Below, piece by piece: positions 7,723-15,966 of a stretch of 56,750 nt of DNA. How positions within the stretch are numbered: the first letter of the stretch is position 1; each line of letters begins with the position of its first letter. Source of the DNA: JBCCGI01 sp039029355. Its GTDB lineage: Bacteria; Planctomycetota; UBA1135; GCA-002686595. The position numbers and the translations under genes were made by a program. Under the pieces are notes generated by a model, which saw nothing but the letters and a program-made list of their open reading frames with translations, was not told the DNA's origin and did no database searches. The stretch is from contig JBCCGI010000056.1 of the NCBI GenBank assembly GCA_039029355.1, positions 1 through 56,750 on the forward strand, read 5' to 3'.

Positions 7723-8829
7723 CTAGCGACCGAACTGGCTGCGCAGGTAGCTCGCCCGGAGTCGGTCGCGCGTGCTGGGCTCCAGGAGCTCCTCGGCCGG
7801 GACCGGCGGATCCGCCGACAGCACCTGTACGTGCCCCTTCTGGATCTGGATCGCGACCGCGTCCAGCTTGTGGGTCGGCAGCGCCGCCACCAGCCCGAGG
7901 CACGAGCCGAGCCGCAGGTCCGAGAGGTGCGCGAGCGTCACCTCGGTCGGCATCGAGAGCGCCGTGCCCAGCTTGCCCAGCGAGCGGTCGACGCGGTCCT
8001 GCAGGTACCGCCGGCGCTCCTTGACGAGCGCGTCGCGCACGCGCCGCTCGAAGTCGACGATCGCCGGTACCAGCGCGCGCAGGTCGGAGATGAGCTGGTC
8101 CTCGGTGCGCCCGAGCGTGACCTGGTTCGAGATCTGGTAGAAGTCGCCGGCCGCGCGGCTGCCCTCGCCGTACATGCCGCGCACGGCCAGGCCGGTGCGC
8201 TGGGCGGCGGCGAAGACCTTCTCCAGCTCGGTGCGCACGAGCCCGAGAGCCGGCAGGTGCAGCATGACCGACGCGCGCAGCCCGGTCCCCACGTTGGTCG
8301 GGCAACCGGTCAGATAGCCCAGACGCTGCGAGTGCGCGAAGTCGACACGGCCCTCGAGATCGCGGTCGAGCCGCCGCACGCGGTCCCAGGCCTGCTGCAG
8401 CGCGAAGCCGCCGGAGATCGACTGGAGGCGCAGGTGGTCCTCCTCGTTGACCATGACCGAGACGGTCTCGTCCATCCCGAACGCCACCGCGCGACCCGGC
8501 GCGGGTTGGCGCGACGGATCGCTGGGCGCCATGTCGCGGCTGACCAGGTGGCGCTCGCGGAGCAGCAGCCGCACCAGCGGCGCGGCGTCGGGCATCTCGA
8601 CCCAGATGGTCTCGCCGTCGATGCGCTGCTCCAAGAGCAGCGGGCGCACCAGGGCGCAGAGCTCCTGGGCGCGCTCGGGCCCGAGCTTCGAAACGAACGG
8701 GAACGCCGCCAGGTTCCGCGCCAGGCGCGTCCGGCACGAGACGACGACGTCGGCGTCCGGACCGTCGGCGCCGAGCCAGGATCCCAGGCGGTGCGCGAAG
8801 CGGCGCGGCTCGAAGGAGGAGTAGCCCAC
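7723..8829 (-). CDS. mcsB: protein arginine kinase McsB (ATP:guanido phosphotransferase)
   Basis: The 368-residue protein has a GTG start. It carries the guanido-kinase core: VVSCRTRLARN (about 29-39), NEEDHLRLQ (about 125-133), the active-site Cys loop YLTGCPTNVGTG (about 169-180) and the nucleotide loop GEGSRAAGDFYQISNQ. The C-terminus has RDRLRA (354-359), which fits the RDxxRA phospho-arginine binding motif that distinguishes McsB from metabolic guanido kinases. In Bacillota McsB marks proteins for ClpCP and needs McsA; neither mcsA, ctsR nor clpC is nearby. All catalytic landmarks look intact, so an active protein arginine kinase in the cytoplasm is likely. A TAAGAT hexamer lies 6 nt before the start. 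Confidence 0.92.
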   Translation of the reverse strand: MGYSSFEPRRFAHRLGSWLGADGPDADVVVSCRTRLARNLAAFPFVSKLGPERAQELCALVRPLLLEQRIDGETIWVEMPDAAPLVRLLLRERHLVSRDMAPSDPSRQPAPGRAVAFGMDETVSVMVNEEDHLRLQSISGGFALQQAWDRVRRLDRDLEGRVDFAHSQRLGYLTGCPTNVGTGLRASVMLHLPALGLVRTELEKVFAAAQRTGLAVRGMYGEGSRAAGDFYQISNQVTLGRTEDQLISDLRALVPAIVDFERRVRDALVKERRRYLQDRVDRSLGKLGTALSMPTEVTLAHLSDLRLGSCLGLVAALPTHKLDAVAIQIQKGHVQVLSADPPVPAEELLEPSTRDRLRASYLRSQFGR

Positions 8830-8835
8830 GGCTGG

Positions 8836-8841
8836 ATCTTA
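8836..8841 (-). promoter_or_regulatory. candidate -10 hexamer (TAAGAT) for mcsB
   Basis: TAAGAT ends exactly 6 nt before the GTG start, with GTGAAA 16 nt further upstream as a possible -35. This spacing would place transcription initiation at the start codon. Confidence 0.4.
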
Positions 8842-8982
8842 AACCGTCGCGCCCCGATTTCACGGGCTCGCCTGGCGAGGATCGACCCGCGCCGTCCAGA
8901 GGGCGCTCCTGGCGCCTGCGCGGCCACGACTTGCGGGGGAGCGGGCCCGCTGCCATGCTTCGGCCCGGCTGCGGCCCTCTCC

Positions 8983-10773
8983 ATGCCCCTGGTCGACCCC
9001 CAGATCCTGATCCTGGTCACCCTCCTCGGGAGCCTGATCCTCTTCGTTACCGACGCCCTGCGGTACGACATGGTGGCCGTGCTGGTGGTGCTCGCCCTGG
9101 CGGCCACGCGGGTACTGACGCCGGCCGAGGCCTTCAGCGGCTTCGCCCACCCGGCCGTGGTGCTCGTTGCCGCGATGTATGTCTTCGCCGCGGCGGTCTC
9201 GCGCACCGGGGTGACCGAGTTCCTGGGCACGCGCCTGGTGGGCCGCGGCACGCCGTCGGAGGCCTGGCTGGCGCTGCGGATCATGCTGGTGTCGGGGGCG
9301 ATGTCGGCGGTGCTGTCCAACGCCGCGGTCGTCGCCACGCTGATCCCGGTGCTGGGCATGGTCGCGCGCCGCGCCCAGCTGCCGCTGTCGCGCCTCTTGA
9401 TGCCGCTGGCCTACGGGAGCCTCTTGGGCGGGCTCTGCTCGGTTATCGGCACGTCGAAGAACATCGCCGTCAACGAGATGGTGGCCGAGCTCGGCTACGA
9501 GCCCTTCGGGGTGTTCGAGTTCTCGCTCTACGGCTTCAGCCTGCTGGCGCTGGGCTCGTTCTACTTCTTCGGCCCCGGACGCTTCCTGCTGCCCCGCAGC
9601 CGGGCGGACATCAGCCTCAGCGAGCACTACCAGGTGCCGCCGTTCATCACCGAGGTGCTGGTGGATCCCTCCAGCACGCTGATCAACCGCGCCGTCGGCG
9701 AGCCCGAGCTGTTCGAGCCCTACGGCGTGACGCTGCTCGGCCTGGTGCGCTCCCAGGGCGAGGCCAGCGTGCTCGCGCCCGGTCCGTACAACCGCGTGCG
9801 CCAGGACGACGTGCTGATCCTGCAGGGCGAACCCGAGGCCATCGTGCGCCTGCGGCGCGAGCTGCACCTGCCGGAGCGCCCCAACGTGAAGGTCGGCGAC
9901 ACGCTCCTCGCCTCGGCCGACGTGCGGCTGGTCGAGGCGGTGGTGCCGGCCGGCTCGACGCTGGTCGGACAGACGATCGCCGAGGCGCAGTTCCGCGAGC
10001 GCACCGGCTGCAACGTGCTGGCCGTCTCGAAGCACGGCGACGTGCAGCCGACGCGGACGGCGAGCATGCGCCTGGAGGTCGGCGACGCGCTGCTCCTGCA
10101 GGGGCACGCGCCCGACATCGACCGCGTGCGCGAGCGCCGGCTGTTGATCGTGCTCGACGAGGTCGAGGGCGGCAAGTTCGGCAGCGGCACGTGGCTCACG
10201 ATCGGGATCCTGGCCGCCGTGCTCACGCTGTCGGCGCTCAACGTCCTGCCGCTGGCGGTCGCGGCGCTTGCCGGCGCGTGCGCGCTGGTGCTGTCCAAGC
10301 TGGTGCGGGCCGAGGACGTGCGGGTCGCGGTCGACTGGTCGGTGCTGATCCTGATCGGCGGCATGCTCGCGCTGGGGCACGCCTTCGAGAAGTACCACCT
10401 CGACGACCGCGTGTCGTCGTGGCTGATGGGCCTCTCCGACTCGAATCTGACGCCGATGCTGGGGCTCGGGATCGTGCTCGTCGCCTCGAACCTGCTGACG
10501 CAGCTGATGAGCCACGTCGCGGCGGCGGTCATCATGACGCCGGTAGCGCTGTCGCTGTCCGACGCGCTGCTCGTCAGCGACCGGCCCTTCGTGCTGGCGG
10601 TGCTCACCGGAGCGAGCATGTCGTTCATGTCGCCGGTCGCGCACCAGGCGAACGCGATGGTGATGGGGCCGGGCGACTACCGCTACCGTGACTTCCTGCG
10701 CGCGGGGACGCCGCTGACGGTGGTCCTGCTGGCACTGGCGCTGCTGCTCCTGCCGATCTTCTTTCCGTTCTAG
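8983..10773 (+). CDS. SLC13/DASS-type transporter with two RCK-C (TrkA-C) domains
   Basis: The 596-residue integral membrane protein starts at the ATG at 8983. Several hydrophobic helices (1-210) include the conserved hairpin region SAVLSNAAVVATLIPVL and GGLCSVIGTSKNIAVNEM. Two TrkA-C domains follow between about 225 and 395 (ITEVLVDPSSTLINR to QDDVLILQGEP, and RLVEAVVPAGSTLVGQT to VGDALLLQGHA). A second membrane half contains WSVLILIGGMLALGHAFEK, NLLTQLMSHVAAAVIMTPVA and MSFMSPVAHQANAMVMGPG. This layout is that of the divalent anion/sodium symporters (sulfate, dicarboxylate or similar). The substrate is not predictable. The TrkA-C domains suggest gating by a small ligand. The longer open frame upstream overlaps mcsB and is not coding. 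Confidence 0.9.
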   Translation: MPLVDPQILILVTLLGSLILFVTDALRYDMVAVLVVLALAATRVLTPAEAFSGFAHPAVVLVAAMYVFAAAVSRTGVTEFLGTRLVGRGTPSEAWLALRIMLVSGAMSAVLSNAAVVATLIPVLGMVARRAQLPLSRLLMPLAYGSLLGGLCSVIGTSKNIAVNEMVAELGYEPFGVFEFSLYGFSLLALGSFYFFGPGRFLLPRSRADISLSEHYQVPPFITEVLVDPSSTLINRAVGEPELFEPYGVTLLGLVRSQGEASVLAPGPYNRVRQDDVLILQGEPEAIVRLRRELHLPERPNVKVGDTLLASADVRLVEAVVPAGSTLVGQTIAEAQFRERTGCNVLAVSKHGDVQPTRTASMRLEVGDALLLQGHAPDIDRVRERRLLIVLDEVEGGKFGSGTWLTIGILAAVLTLSALNVLPLAVAALAGACALVLSKLVRAEDVRVAVDWSVLILIGGMLALGHAFEKYHLDDRVSSWLMGLSDSNLTPMLGLGIVLVASNLLTQLMSHVAAAVIMTPVALSLSDALLVSDRPFVLAVLTGASMSFMSPVAHQANAMVMGPGDYRYRDFLRAGTPLTVVLLALALLLLPIFFPF

Positions 10774-10815
10774 GCCGTCGGGTTACACGCCGAGACCCGC
10801 GGGCTATTCCCCCCC

Positions 10816-12612
10816 ATGCTGCTCGCCGCCTGCCTGCTGAGCGCGCTTCAGGGACCGGACTGGTCGGGATTCCCTGCCTTCGTGTGGCGCAAGCGCTACC
10901 GCAAGAGCGAGGCGCCGGCCGAGCTGCTCGCGGGCTTCGGCGGCGTCGACGTGAAGCGCGACGGCGAGGCGGACTGGGTGCGCGAGGCGGGGCTCGACTT
11001 CTACGTCGGACATGGGCCGGGGCGCGACGACCTGCACCTCGACGCCGACGCGCCGCGCTGGCGCGAGCCGTGGGATCGTTGGTTCCGGACGCGCAGCGAC
11101 GAGTATCTGGTGCGCGAGCCCTGCCTCACCGACCCGGAGACGAGCGCGCGGCTCGACGAGACGCTCGAGCGCACGCTCGCGCAGCACGCCGCCGGCACGG
11201 GCTTCTTCGTCGCGCTGGGCGACGAGATCTCGCTGACGCCGTCCCAGGGCGTGCCGTGGGACGGCTGCCGCTCGGAGACCTGCCGCGACGCCTGGCACAC
11301 ACGGCGCGGCGAGGACGCGTCAATGCCGGCGACCGACGCGGTGCGGCTGGCCTGGACGCTGGGCGATACCAGCCAGATCGGCACCTGGCTGGACCTGCGC
11401 CGCTTCCACCGCGAGGTGGTCGAGGGGCAGGTGTTGCGCCTGGCCGAGCATGCGCGCGAGCGGGCGCCGGGCGTCGCGCTCGGCGTGCTCGGGACGATCG
11501 GCGCGACGCCCTTCGGCGGGCTTGACCTGGCCCGCATGGCCGCCGCGGTCGACGTGGTCGAGTGCTACCCCGAGGGCGACGCGCGCACCGAGCTCGCCAC
11601 GCTGCGCGCCGCCGGCCGCACCGAGGCGCGCTCGCTCCTCACCGTCTTCCTCAGCGACCACACGCCCGACGGCGTCGCGTGGCAGGTGTACGAACACTGG
11701 CTGCGCGGCGGCGACGGGGTCGTGATCTGGTGCGACGCCGACCTCGAGGAGAGCGAGCCGCACCGCGCGCGCCTGGCCGAGGCGCTGGCGGACGTACGGC
11801 GGCTCAAGGCCGAGCTCGGCGCCTTCCGCCCCGCCCCCGGCGGCATCGCGGTCGTGCGCGACGACGACTCGGCGGCGCTCGCCTTCCTGGCCGAGGCGCG
11901 CCTCGACGGGCGCACCTGGCCGAACCGCTTCCCGAGCTACCAGGAGCGCCACGGCCGGCGCGAGGTCGCGGTGCGGAGCTGGCTGCGGTACGTCGAGGAC
12001 TGCGGGCTGCTGCCGGGCGTGGTGCGGCTCGACGACCTCCCCGGTCCGCTCGTGTTCCCGGTGGTCGTGCTGCCGCACGTGGCCGTGCTGGCGGAGGCCG
12101 GCATCGCCGCGCTCCGCGGGTTCGTCGAGGCGGGCGGCATCCTGCTGGTCGAGGGCGAGCTGGGCACCTTCTCCCCCGCCGGCGAGCGGCGCTCGGGCGA
12201 CGTGGCCGCCGAGCTCGCCGCCCTGCGCGAAGGCGCGGTCTTTCGGATGGAGCGCGGCCTGGGCGACTACGCCGAGCGGCGCCTGACGATGCGCCCCGAG
12301 AAGCGTCGCTCGCTCCTGCCCGACGAGGCGTGGTCGCTGCTGGAGCGCGTGGGGATCGAAGGGCTGCCGCTCGTGTCGGAGAACCGCATGCCGTGGCTCG
12401 TCGCCCGCGCGCCGCACCCCGGGGAAGGCCGGGTGCTGGTAGCGGCGATCCCCAACCTCACCACGCCCGCGGAGCGCGAGCGGCTGCGCTTCGTGCCCGC
12501 ACGCCTGCCGGGCGGTGTCGATGCCGACGTGCGCTGGATCCACCCGGCCGCGGACGACAGTGGCGAGGTGAGCGTACGGCCCGGCGAGCCGCTGGTCTTC
12601 GAGCTGCGCTAG
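10816..12612 (+). CDS. exported glycoside-hydrolase-like protein (GH42-like architecture)
   Basis: The 598-residue protein begins with a short signal peptide (MLLAACLLSALQG). The first 320 residues alternate in the way of a TIM barrel: EAGLDFYVGHGPG, GTGFFVALGDEISL (about 128-141, with a GDE that could be catalytic), VDVVECYPEGD and WLRGGDGVVIWCDADL. Residues about 380-480 look like a class I amidotransferase-like beta-galactosidase trimerisation domain (VVVLPHVAVL, GFVEAGGILLVEGELGTFS). This order matches GH42 and related barrels, so action on a galactoside or another polysaccharide is possible, but I cannot assign a family with certainty. The start follows TATTCC and a C-run with no Shine-Dalgarno. 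It converges with the LamG-esterase gene, leaving 8 bp. Confidence 0.6.
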   Translation: MLLAACLLSALQGPDWSGFPAFVWRKRYRKSEAPAELLAGFGGVDVKRDGEADWVREAGLDFYVGHGPGRDDLHLDADAPRWREPWDRWFRTRSDEYLVREPCLTDPETSARLDETLERTLAQHAAGTGFFVALGDEISLTPSQGVPWDGCRSETCRDAWHTRRGEDASMPATDAVRLAWTLGDTSQIGTWLDLRRFHREVVEGQVLRLAEHARERAPGVALGVLGTIGATPFGGLDLARMAAAVDVVECYPEGDARTELATLRAAGRTEARSLLTVFLSDHTPDGVAWQVYEHWLRGGDGVVIWCDADLEESEPHRARLAEALADVRRLKAELGAFRPAPGGIAVVRDDDSAALAFLAEARLDGRTWPNRFPSYQERHGRREVAVRSWLRYVEDCGLLPGVVRLDDLPGPLVFPVVVLPHVAVLAEAGIAALRGFVEAGGILLVEGELGTFSPAGERRSGDVAAELAALREGAVFRMERGLGDYAERRLTMRPEKRRSLLPDEAWSLLERVGIEGLPLVSENRMPWLVARAPHPGEGRVLVAAIPNLTTPAERERLRFVPARLPGGVDADVRWIHPAADDSGEVSVRPGEPLVFELR

Positions 12613-12623
12613 CCCCGGGGCTA
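12610..12623. repeat. 14-bp perfect palindrome joining two convergent stop codons
   Basis: TAGCCCCGGGGCTA contains the TAG stop of the plus-strand glycosidase-like gene at one end and the TAG stop of the minus-strand esterase gene at the other. It could pause transcription from both sides but has no T-tract. Confidence 0.6.
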
Positions 12624-14738
12624 CGGCTCGATCTCGAACCCGAAGAACGTCAACGCCCCCACCCCGTTCGCGTTCGCGATCCACGGGCCGTCGCCGACGT
12701 GGCCGCTCCAAGTGACGGTCGTCGCCGTGCTCGGCCCGGCGAGGTCGAGCACCAGCGTGCTCCCCACCGCCGCGCCCGCGACCACCGCGGTGCCGTCGTC
12801 GAGCGTCAGATAGGCCTCCGACCCCGCATCCCACACCAGCGCGTCCTGGTTGGGCGTGAACGACAGCAGCAGCTGATCCCGCGCCGGCGACGTCCAGCGC
12901 GCCGAGGCGAGCCGCGGCGGGTGGACGTTGCCGCCGGGCGTGCCGAAGAGCTCCTGGGAGAGCAGGCGCGCGAGCCGCTCGCCGATCTCGCGGTAGCCCG
13001 CGTAGTAGTAGTGGCAGCCGTCGTGCGTCGGCGCCGCCGTGGTCGACATCACGCGCACGTCGGGGTAGACCTCGCCCAGCGTCCGCTGCACCTCGCGCAC
13101 GCCGTCGTTGGGGATCGCGCAGCCCTGGCGGACCTGCATGGCGACGATGCGCTCGAGCGCGGGGTAGTCCTCCAGCCAATCGGAGCGCAGCTGGCCGAAG
13201 CTGTAGTCCCAGAAGGCCGGCACCGGGCCGTCGATCTCGCCCTGGTAGTAGATGAGCGCGCGGACGCTCTGGTCGATCCCGGCGGCGCGTGCGCGGCCGA
13301 GCAGGCGGCCGTAGAGCCCGGTGGGGTCGGCGGGGTTCGCGTCGTTGCGCTGGTGGAGCGCGACCGACGTGCCCTCCACCGCGCCGCTGAGCACGGCCAC
13401 CGGCACGCCCTGCTCCTCATGCAGGCGCTCGGCCATCCGCAGCGCCCACTGCCCCACCGTGGCGTGCGCGTGCGGGACGAGGCCCTCGGCGACGTCCCAA
13501 TGCGCGTCCGCCGGCGGGCCGGCCTTCGCGACCAGGCCCGGCGGCCCCCAGCCCGCGTACAGCTCGCCCGAGCCGAAGGAGCGCAGCCACGGGCTCTGGG
13601 ACTGGTTGCCGAGCTCCTCGCCGTGGAAGTCGCGCGCCATCGCGTTCGATTGGCCGGTGACGAGGTAGGCGTCACCGCACACCAGGTTGACGCGCAGGTT
13701 CACCGGCAGCTCGACCGCGCCGGCGAGGAGCGACACCAGCGCGTCGTACTCGACCAGCCCCGCTTCGATCGTGGCCGCGAGCGCGAAGGGCGCCTCGCCG
13801 CCGGCGCCGTAGGAGAGATCCTGGGTCAGCTCCTTCCACACCAGGCCGTCGCGGAAGAGCGTGAGCTTGGCGCGCTCGTAGCCGGGCGTCTGCACGCGGC
13901 CCTGCACCGCCACCTGGGCGGAGCCCGCGCCGTCGCGCGGCAGCAGCTGGCCGTCGCGCGGCAGCGCGTCGAAGGCGACGTTGGGGAAGCCCGGCGCGAG
14001 GTAGGTCCCCTGGAGGTACAGCTCGACCGCCGCGCGCTGTCCGGCGCCCAGCACGGTGTCGAAGAGCATCACCTCGAGCATCCGCCCCCGCAGCGGATAG
14101 CCGCCGTCCGTGGCCCCGACGCGCAGCGACGTCTCACCGGGCGCGGGCAGCACGCCGGCCCCCACCGGGACGCCGTCCTGGTACAGCGTCGCCACGCCCG
14201 TCGCGGAGGCGTACGTCGCGACGACGATGACCGGCTCGCCCTCGGCGAGCGGGATCGTGCTCAGCACCGCCTCGCCGGCGTGCTCGACCCGCAGGCGCGG
14301 ATCGCCCGGCGCCAGCCGCAGCGCATGGCCGCCGGTCCCCGACAGCAGCTGCCCGCCGCCCGAGGCGTCGTCGGCGACGAACAGGCACACCTTGGTGTAG
14401 TCCCCCGCCGGGAGCCCGTCGGGGCGCGCCAGCTCGTCGTTGCCGTCGAAGCGCAGGCCCTCCTGGCCGGAGAGCGCGAAGCGGTCGAGCCACGGGCGTC
14501 GCTGGCCCTCCTCCTGGGTCAGGTCGAGCCCGGCACCGCTTTGGTCGACCCAGCGTGCGACCAGGTTCGACACCCCGAGCTCGAGTCCCGCTTCGGCGCG
14601 CCACCAGCCCACGATGCCGGCCACCGGGGGGCCGTCGGCGGCTCCGCGCGGATCGTCCCCGCGCGAGGCGTCGGAGCACGCGGGGGCGGGCGCGGGCGGC
14701 GTCAGGACGAGCGGAGCGGCGACGAGGAGCGCGAACAT
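12621..14738 (-). CDS. secreted LamG plus sialate O-acetylesterase-type (SGNH) protein
   Basis: This is a 705-residue exported protein with an N-terminal signal segment rich in Leu, Ala and Pro. Residues about 44-250 form a LamG/concanavalin-like domain (IVGWWRAEAGLE, WVDQSGAGLDLT, YTKVCLFVADD, GYPLRGRMLEVMLFD). Residues about 360-600 form the carbohydrate-esterase SASA fold: YLVTGQSNAMA with the nucleophile Ser near 366, ALIYYQGEIDG near 497, and THDGCHYYYAGYREIG carrying the Asp/His pair near 572. A beta-sandwich tail follows. The protein probably removes acetyl groups from extracellular glycans, with LamG as the binding module. It is transcribed from what looks like a leaderless start (TAGGAT 6 nt upstream). 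Confidence 0.87.
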   Translation of the reverse strand: MFALLVAAPLVLTPPAPAPACSDASRGDDPRGAADGPPVAGIVGWWRAEAGLELGVSNLVARWVDQSGAGLDLTQEEGQRRPWLDRFALSGQEGLRFDGNDELARPDGLPAGDYTKVCLFVADDASGGGQLLSGTGGHALRLAPGDPRLRVEHAGEAVLSTIPLAEGEPVIVVATYASATGVATLYQDGVPVGAGVLPAPGETSLRVGATDGGYPLRGRMLEVMLFDTVLGAGQRAAVELYLQGTYLAPGFPNVAFDALPRDGQLLPRDGAGSAQVAVQGRVQTPGYERAKLTLFRDGLVWKELTQDLSYGAGGEAPFALAATIEAGLVEYDALVSLLAGAVELPVNLRVNLVCGDAYLVTGQSNAMARDFHGEELGNQSQSPWLRSFGSGELYAGWGPPGLVAKAGPPADAHWDVAEGLVPHAHATVGQWALRMAERLHEEQGVPVAVLSGAVEGTSVALHQRNDANPADPTGLYGRLLGRARAAGIDQSVRALIYYQGEIDGPVPAFWDYSFGQLRSDWLEDYPALERIVAMQVRQGCAIPNDGVREVQRTLGEVYPDVRVMSTTAAPTHDGCHYYYAGYREIGERLARLLSQELFGTPGGNVHPPRLASARWTSPARDQLLLSFTPNQDALVWDAGSEAYLTLDDGTAVVAGAAVGSTLVLDLAGPSTATTVTWSGHVGDGPWIANANGVGALTFFGFEIEP

Positions 14739-14744
14739 GCGCCC

Positions 14745-14750
14745 ATCCTA
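14745..14750 (-). promoter_or_regulatory. candidate -10 hexamer (TAGGAT) for the LamG-esterase gene
   Basis: TAGGAT ends 6 nt before the ATG at 14738, which would put initiation at the start codon. No -35 is obvious. Confidence 0.4.
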
Positions 14751-15060
14751 GCCGCCCCCAGGGCCCGTCCGGGGGCCGGCTGGGCCCGTGTTACACGGGA
14801 CTTTGCGAGCTCCTGGAGCGACGCCGCCGACGCGCGTGGCACGCCCTCGGGGCTCCGCCCGGCGGGGCGCGGCGCCCCCGCGGACCGCGGGCCACACCGC
14901 CGCTGCGCCCCCACAAACCCAAGGCCCAGAGAGGTTTAGGCCGCCGCCGCAGCGCGCTGGCCGCAATTAACCCCGCCAGTTCTGCGAAAGGACGACCGCG
15001 CGGCGGGCGGCGCACGTACACCTGAGGCGAGGGCGCCTCCGCGCAGCCCGCGCCCCACCC
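14751..15060. other. divergent intergenic spacer
   Basis: This roughly 310-bp GC-rich spacer separates the divergent esterase and sigma-factor genes. I see no RNA gene or clear reading frame. The least GC-rich stretch is around 14962-14972 (CAATTAACC), 90-100 bp before the sigma gene; it could be promoter DNA, but no hexamer pair is convincing. Confidence 0.5.
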
Positions 15061-15621
15061 ATGGCCTCACTGACGCTCAAGCTACTCTCCAGCCTCGCCG
15101 CGGTCTGCGCGACCGCCGGCGGCACGTCGGCCTCGCCCGAGGCCTACGCCCGGGAGCTTCTGCGGATCGCCCGCAGCGAGGCGGCCCAGCTGACCGCCTG
15201 CGGGCCGTCGGCCGAGGACGCCGCGGTCGAGGCGGCGGTGCGGATCCTCCAGCGGCACGCGGACGTGCTGCAGGCCCCGGAGGGCCGCAAGCGCTCGTAC
15301 GTCAAGGCGAGCGTCCGCAACGCCCTGCGCGACGAGCAGCGCAAGCGCAGCCGCACGCGCGACTTCTCGGACCTGACCGAGGACGACGGGCCGCTGCTGC
15401 AGGTCGAGGCGCCCGCCTCGTTCTTCGAGGCCCCGAGCGGGGTCGAGGTCGAGGAGTTCCGCGACGGGCTGTCCGACCTCGATCAGCAGGTGCTGCGGCA
15501 CCTCGAGCAAGGCGACCGCGAGCGCGGCATCGCCGAGCTCACCGGCCACACGCGCCACGAGGTGCGACGCAGCCTCGCGCGCATCCGGCGCAGCGCCGAG
15601 CGCTACTTCTCACCCGCGTAG
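15061..15621 (+). CDS. ECF-like RNA polymerase sigma factor
   Basis: The 186-residue protein fits the two-domain ECF pattern. Region 2 lies about 45-105 (EDAAVEAAVRILQRHADVL, then SYVKASVRNALRDEQRKRSR, a typical 2.3/2.4 to linker transition). After an acidic linker, region 4 covers about 135-183 (LSDLDQQVLRHLE, IAELTGHTRHEVRRSLARIRRS) with a helix-turn-helix. It is somewhat divergent, and no anti-sigma gene is adjacent, so control must be by other means. A STAS/phosphatase pair 12 kb away is the only partner-switch candidate in view; a link is speculation. Confidence 0.78.
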   Translation: MASLTLKLLSSLAAVCATAGGTSASPEAYARELLRIARSEAAQLTACGPSAEDAAVEAAVRILQRHADVLQAPEGRKRSYVKASVRNALRDEQRKRSRTRDFSDLTEDDGPLLQVEAPASFFEAPSGVEVEEFRDGLSDLDQQVLRHLEQGDRERGIAELTGHTRHEVRRSLARIRRSAERYFSPA

Positions 15622-15966
15622 CGCGCGACCGCCAAGGAGGCCCAGGCGGCGGGACCAGCGCCCGCGCGCTCGAATCGGGCCGGCGTCGACGCGATCCTCG
15701 CCTTAGCCCCGAGCCCCTACAGGCCCGCGGCCGGAGCTGCCCAGGGCGCCCGTAGCTCGCGGCCTAACGAGCTTCGAGCCAGCTCGCTTTCGTCACGAAA
15801 CAGCGTGCCGGCGGCGGCCCAACTCGGTGGCGGTGCTTTGCGCGCGCTGACCCCGCAGACGACTCCGAACGGGTCGTCGAAAACGCCGGGGTCCGCAAGG
15901 CGCCCAAAGACCCGCGAGGCGGGCCGGTTGGGCCGCAGCGACGCGTCGGCCCGTGCCGAAGGCGCC
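15622..15966. other. convergent intergenic spacer without recognised gene
   Basis: This 345-bp region lies between the sigma-factor stop and the end of the minus-strand methyltransferase gene. I looked for tRNA-like cloverleaf strings and for T-tracts after stems and found neither. Frames here are open only because stop codons are rare at this GC content. Confidence 0.5.

Noticed and set aside
15622..15966. tRNA gene in the spacer after the sigma factor
   Set aside because: No GTTCNANNC-like T-loop with matching acceptor stem could be traced.
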